Assembly: GCA_017547995.1 (NCBI GenBank)
Contig: JAFYNW010000155.1
Coordinates: 1 to 5,607, forward strand
Length of the DNA: 5,607 bases
DNA from: Clostridia bacterium
GTDB lineage: Bacteria > Bacillota > Clostridia > Oscillospirales > Butyricicoccaceae
Direction of reading: 5' to 3'
The notes beneath the pieces were generated by a model that saw only the letters and a program-made list of their open reading frames with translations, was not told the origin of the DNA and did no database searches. Shown here in pieces: positions 5,018 to 5,607 of the stretch (positions are counted from its first letter, which is position 1; each line of letters starts with the position of its first letter). A program made the position numbers and the translations under genes.

Positions 5018-5071
5018 ATTAAATAACCTCTCTGTAATATGTATAAAAAACATCCGAAAGGAATTACTGAT

Positions 5072-5607
5072 ATGAATGCTGAATGTTTAATCTGCAAAGC
5101 GCCTCTTGAATATCTCAAGCAGGCGGAAAATATGGAATGTGCTCTCTGTCACAAGGTTGAATTGAGCAACACACGCTGTGTAAACGGTCACTACGTCTGC
5201 TCCGACTGTCATACAGAAGGCATGGACGTTATCATCGGTATGTGCCTTAACTCTACGTCCAAGGATCCATTTGAAATTATGCAGCAGATGATGGATCAGG
5301 AATTCTGCTATATGCACGGTCCTGAGCATCACGTTATGGTCGGCGCGGCTCTCCTCACAGCATATAAGAATGCTGGCGGCAAGGTAGACCTTCAGACTGC
5401 TATCTTCGAAATGTACAACCGCGGCAAGCAGGTGCCTGGCGGTATCTGCGGTCTCTGGGGCTCCTGCGGTGCAGGCGTAAGCGCAGGCATCTTCATCTCC
5501 ATCATCACAGAAGCAGACCCACTCACAGTTGAAAGCTGGGGTCAGGCTAATATGATGACTTCCCGTGCGCTCCACAATATCGGCATCATCGGCGGTCCTC
5601 GTTGCTG
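5072..5607 (+). CDS. DUF5714-family cysteine-rich protein, 5' part (runs off right edge)
   Basis: The first 178 residues are inside the window. The N-terminus carries paired cysteines typical of a small metal-binding fold: CLIC (Cys5, Cys8), CALC (Cys23, Cys26), Cys36, and CSDC (Cys43, Cys46). Further on are CYMHGPEHH (79-87), GAALLTAYKN (91-100), the glycine- and cysteine-rich VPGGICGLWGSCGAG (121-135) and GIIGGPRC (171-178). This matches my memory of the DUF5714 family, which has no established function and is found in anaerobes; the motifs suggest zinc or another metal and possibly a redox role, which is inference. AAGGA nine bases before the ATG sets the start. I see no convincing promoter between it and the kinase gene, so it may be co-transcribed through the hairpin repeat. 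The end of the gene is not visible. Confidence 0.8.
   Translation, partial: MNAECLICKAPLEYLKQAENMECALCHKVELSNTRCVNGHYVCSDCHTEGMDVIIGMCLNSTSKDPFEIMQQMMDQEFCYMHGPEHHVMVGAALLTAYKNAGGKVDLQTAIFEMYNRGKQVPGGICGLWGSCGAGVSAGIFISIITEADPLTVESWGQANMMTSRALHNIGIIGGPRC

Noticed and set aside
5019..5047. Promoter for the DUF5714 gene (TTAAAT and TATAAA)
   Set aside because: The -35 is poor and the AT-rich context makes such matches common; not strong enough to annotate.
5087..5575. Minus-strand open frame of 162 codons
   Set aside because: Antisense to the DUF5714 gene, whose translation matches a real family.

Overview
The window looks like a chromosomal segment of a gut-type Clostridia (Bacillota), most plausibly an Oscillospirales/Ruminococcaceae relative. 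This rests on clostridial-style promoters (TTGAAA/TTGACA with TATAAT), strong AGGAGG ribosome sites, a butyrate-kinase-family gene, a DUF5714 gene, and short hairpin repeats of the kind scattered through gut Firmicutes genomes. The taxonomic call is inference.

The left part (1-1815) is on the minus strand. It holds two paralogous PLP-dependent aminotransferases of the LysN/MocR-catalytic-domain type; the one at the left edge is cut off and only its first 55 residues are inside. Between them is a 59-residue two-helix membrane protein gene. The complete aminotransferase gene (625-1815) is followed on its own strand by an array of small hairpins separated by ATATCG (525-617), then by the small membrane protein gene, then by a good intrinsic terminator (275-303). 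These probably form one transcription unit. A further GC-rich hairpin repeat (233-261) and a separate promoter lie ahead of the edge aminotransferase.

An AT-rich divergent region (1816-2081) separates the minus-strand block from the plus-strand block. It carries a promoter for each direction. The rightward one has a perfect 7+3+7 palindrome in its -35/-10 spacer, followed by a short leader that can fold.

The right part (2082-5607) is on the plus strand: an S11-family D-alanyl-D-alanine carboxypeptidase with signal peptide and C-terminal membrane anchor, whose usual KTG motif reads KNG; its terminator; a tRNA-Arg(ACG) with its own strong promoter and terminator; a divergent butyrate-kinase-family protein whose promoter is bracketed by a 9-bp inverted repeat; a composite hairpin repeat (4951-5017); and the 5' part of a cysteine-rich DUF5714 gene that runs off the right edge.

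The genes are mostly housekeeping or metabolic (amino-acid transamination, cell-wall trimming, translation, acyl phosphate metabolism). I see no defence system, phage, transposase or CRISPR array. The least explained material is the three different hairpin repeats in intergenic DNA, the divergent kinase next to DUF5714 with no adjacent ptb inside the window, and the palindromes placed at two promoters.
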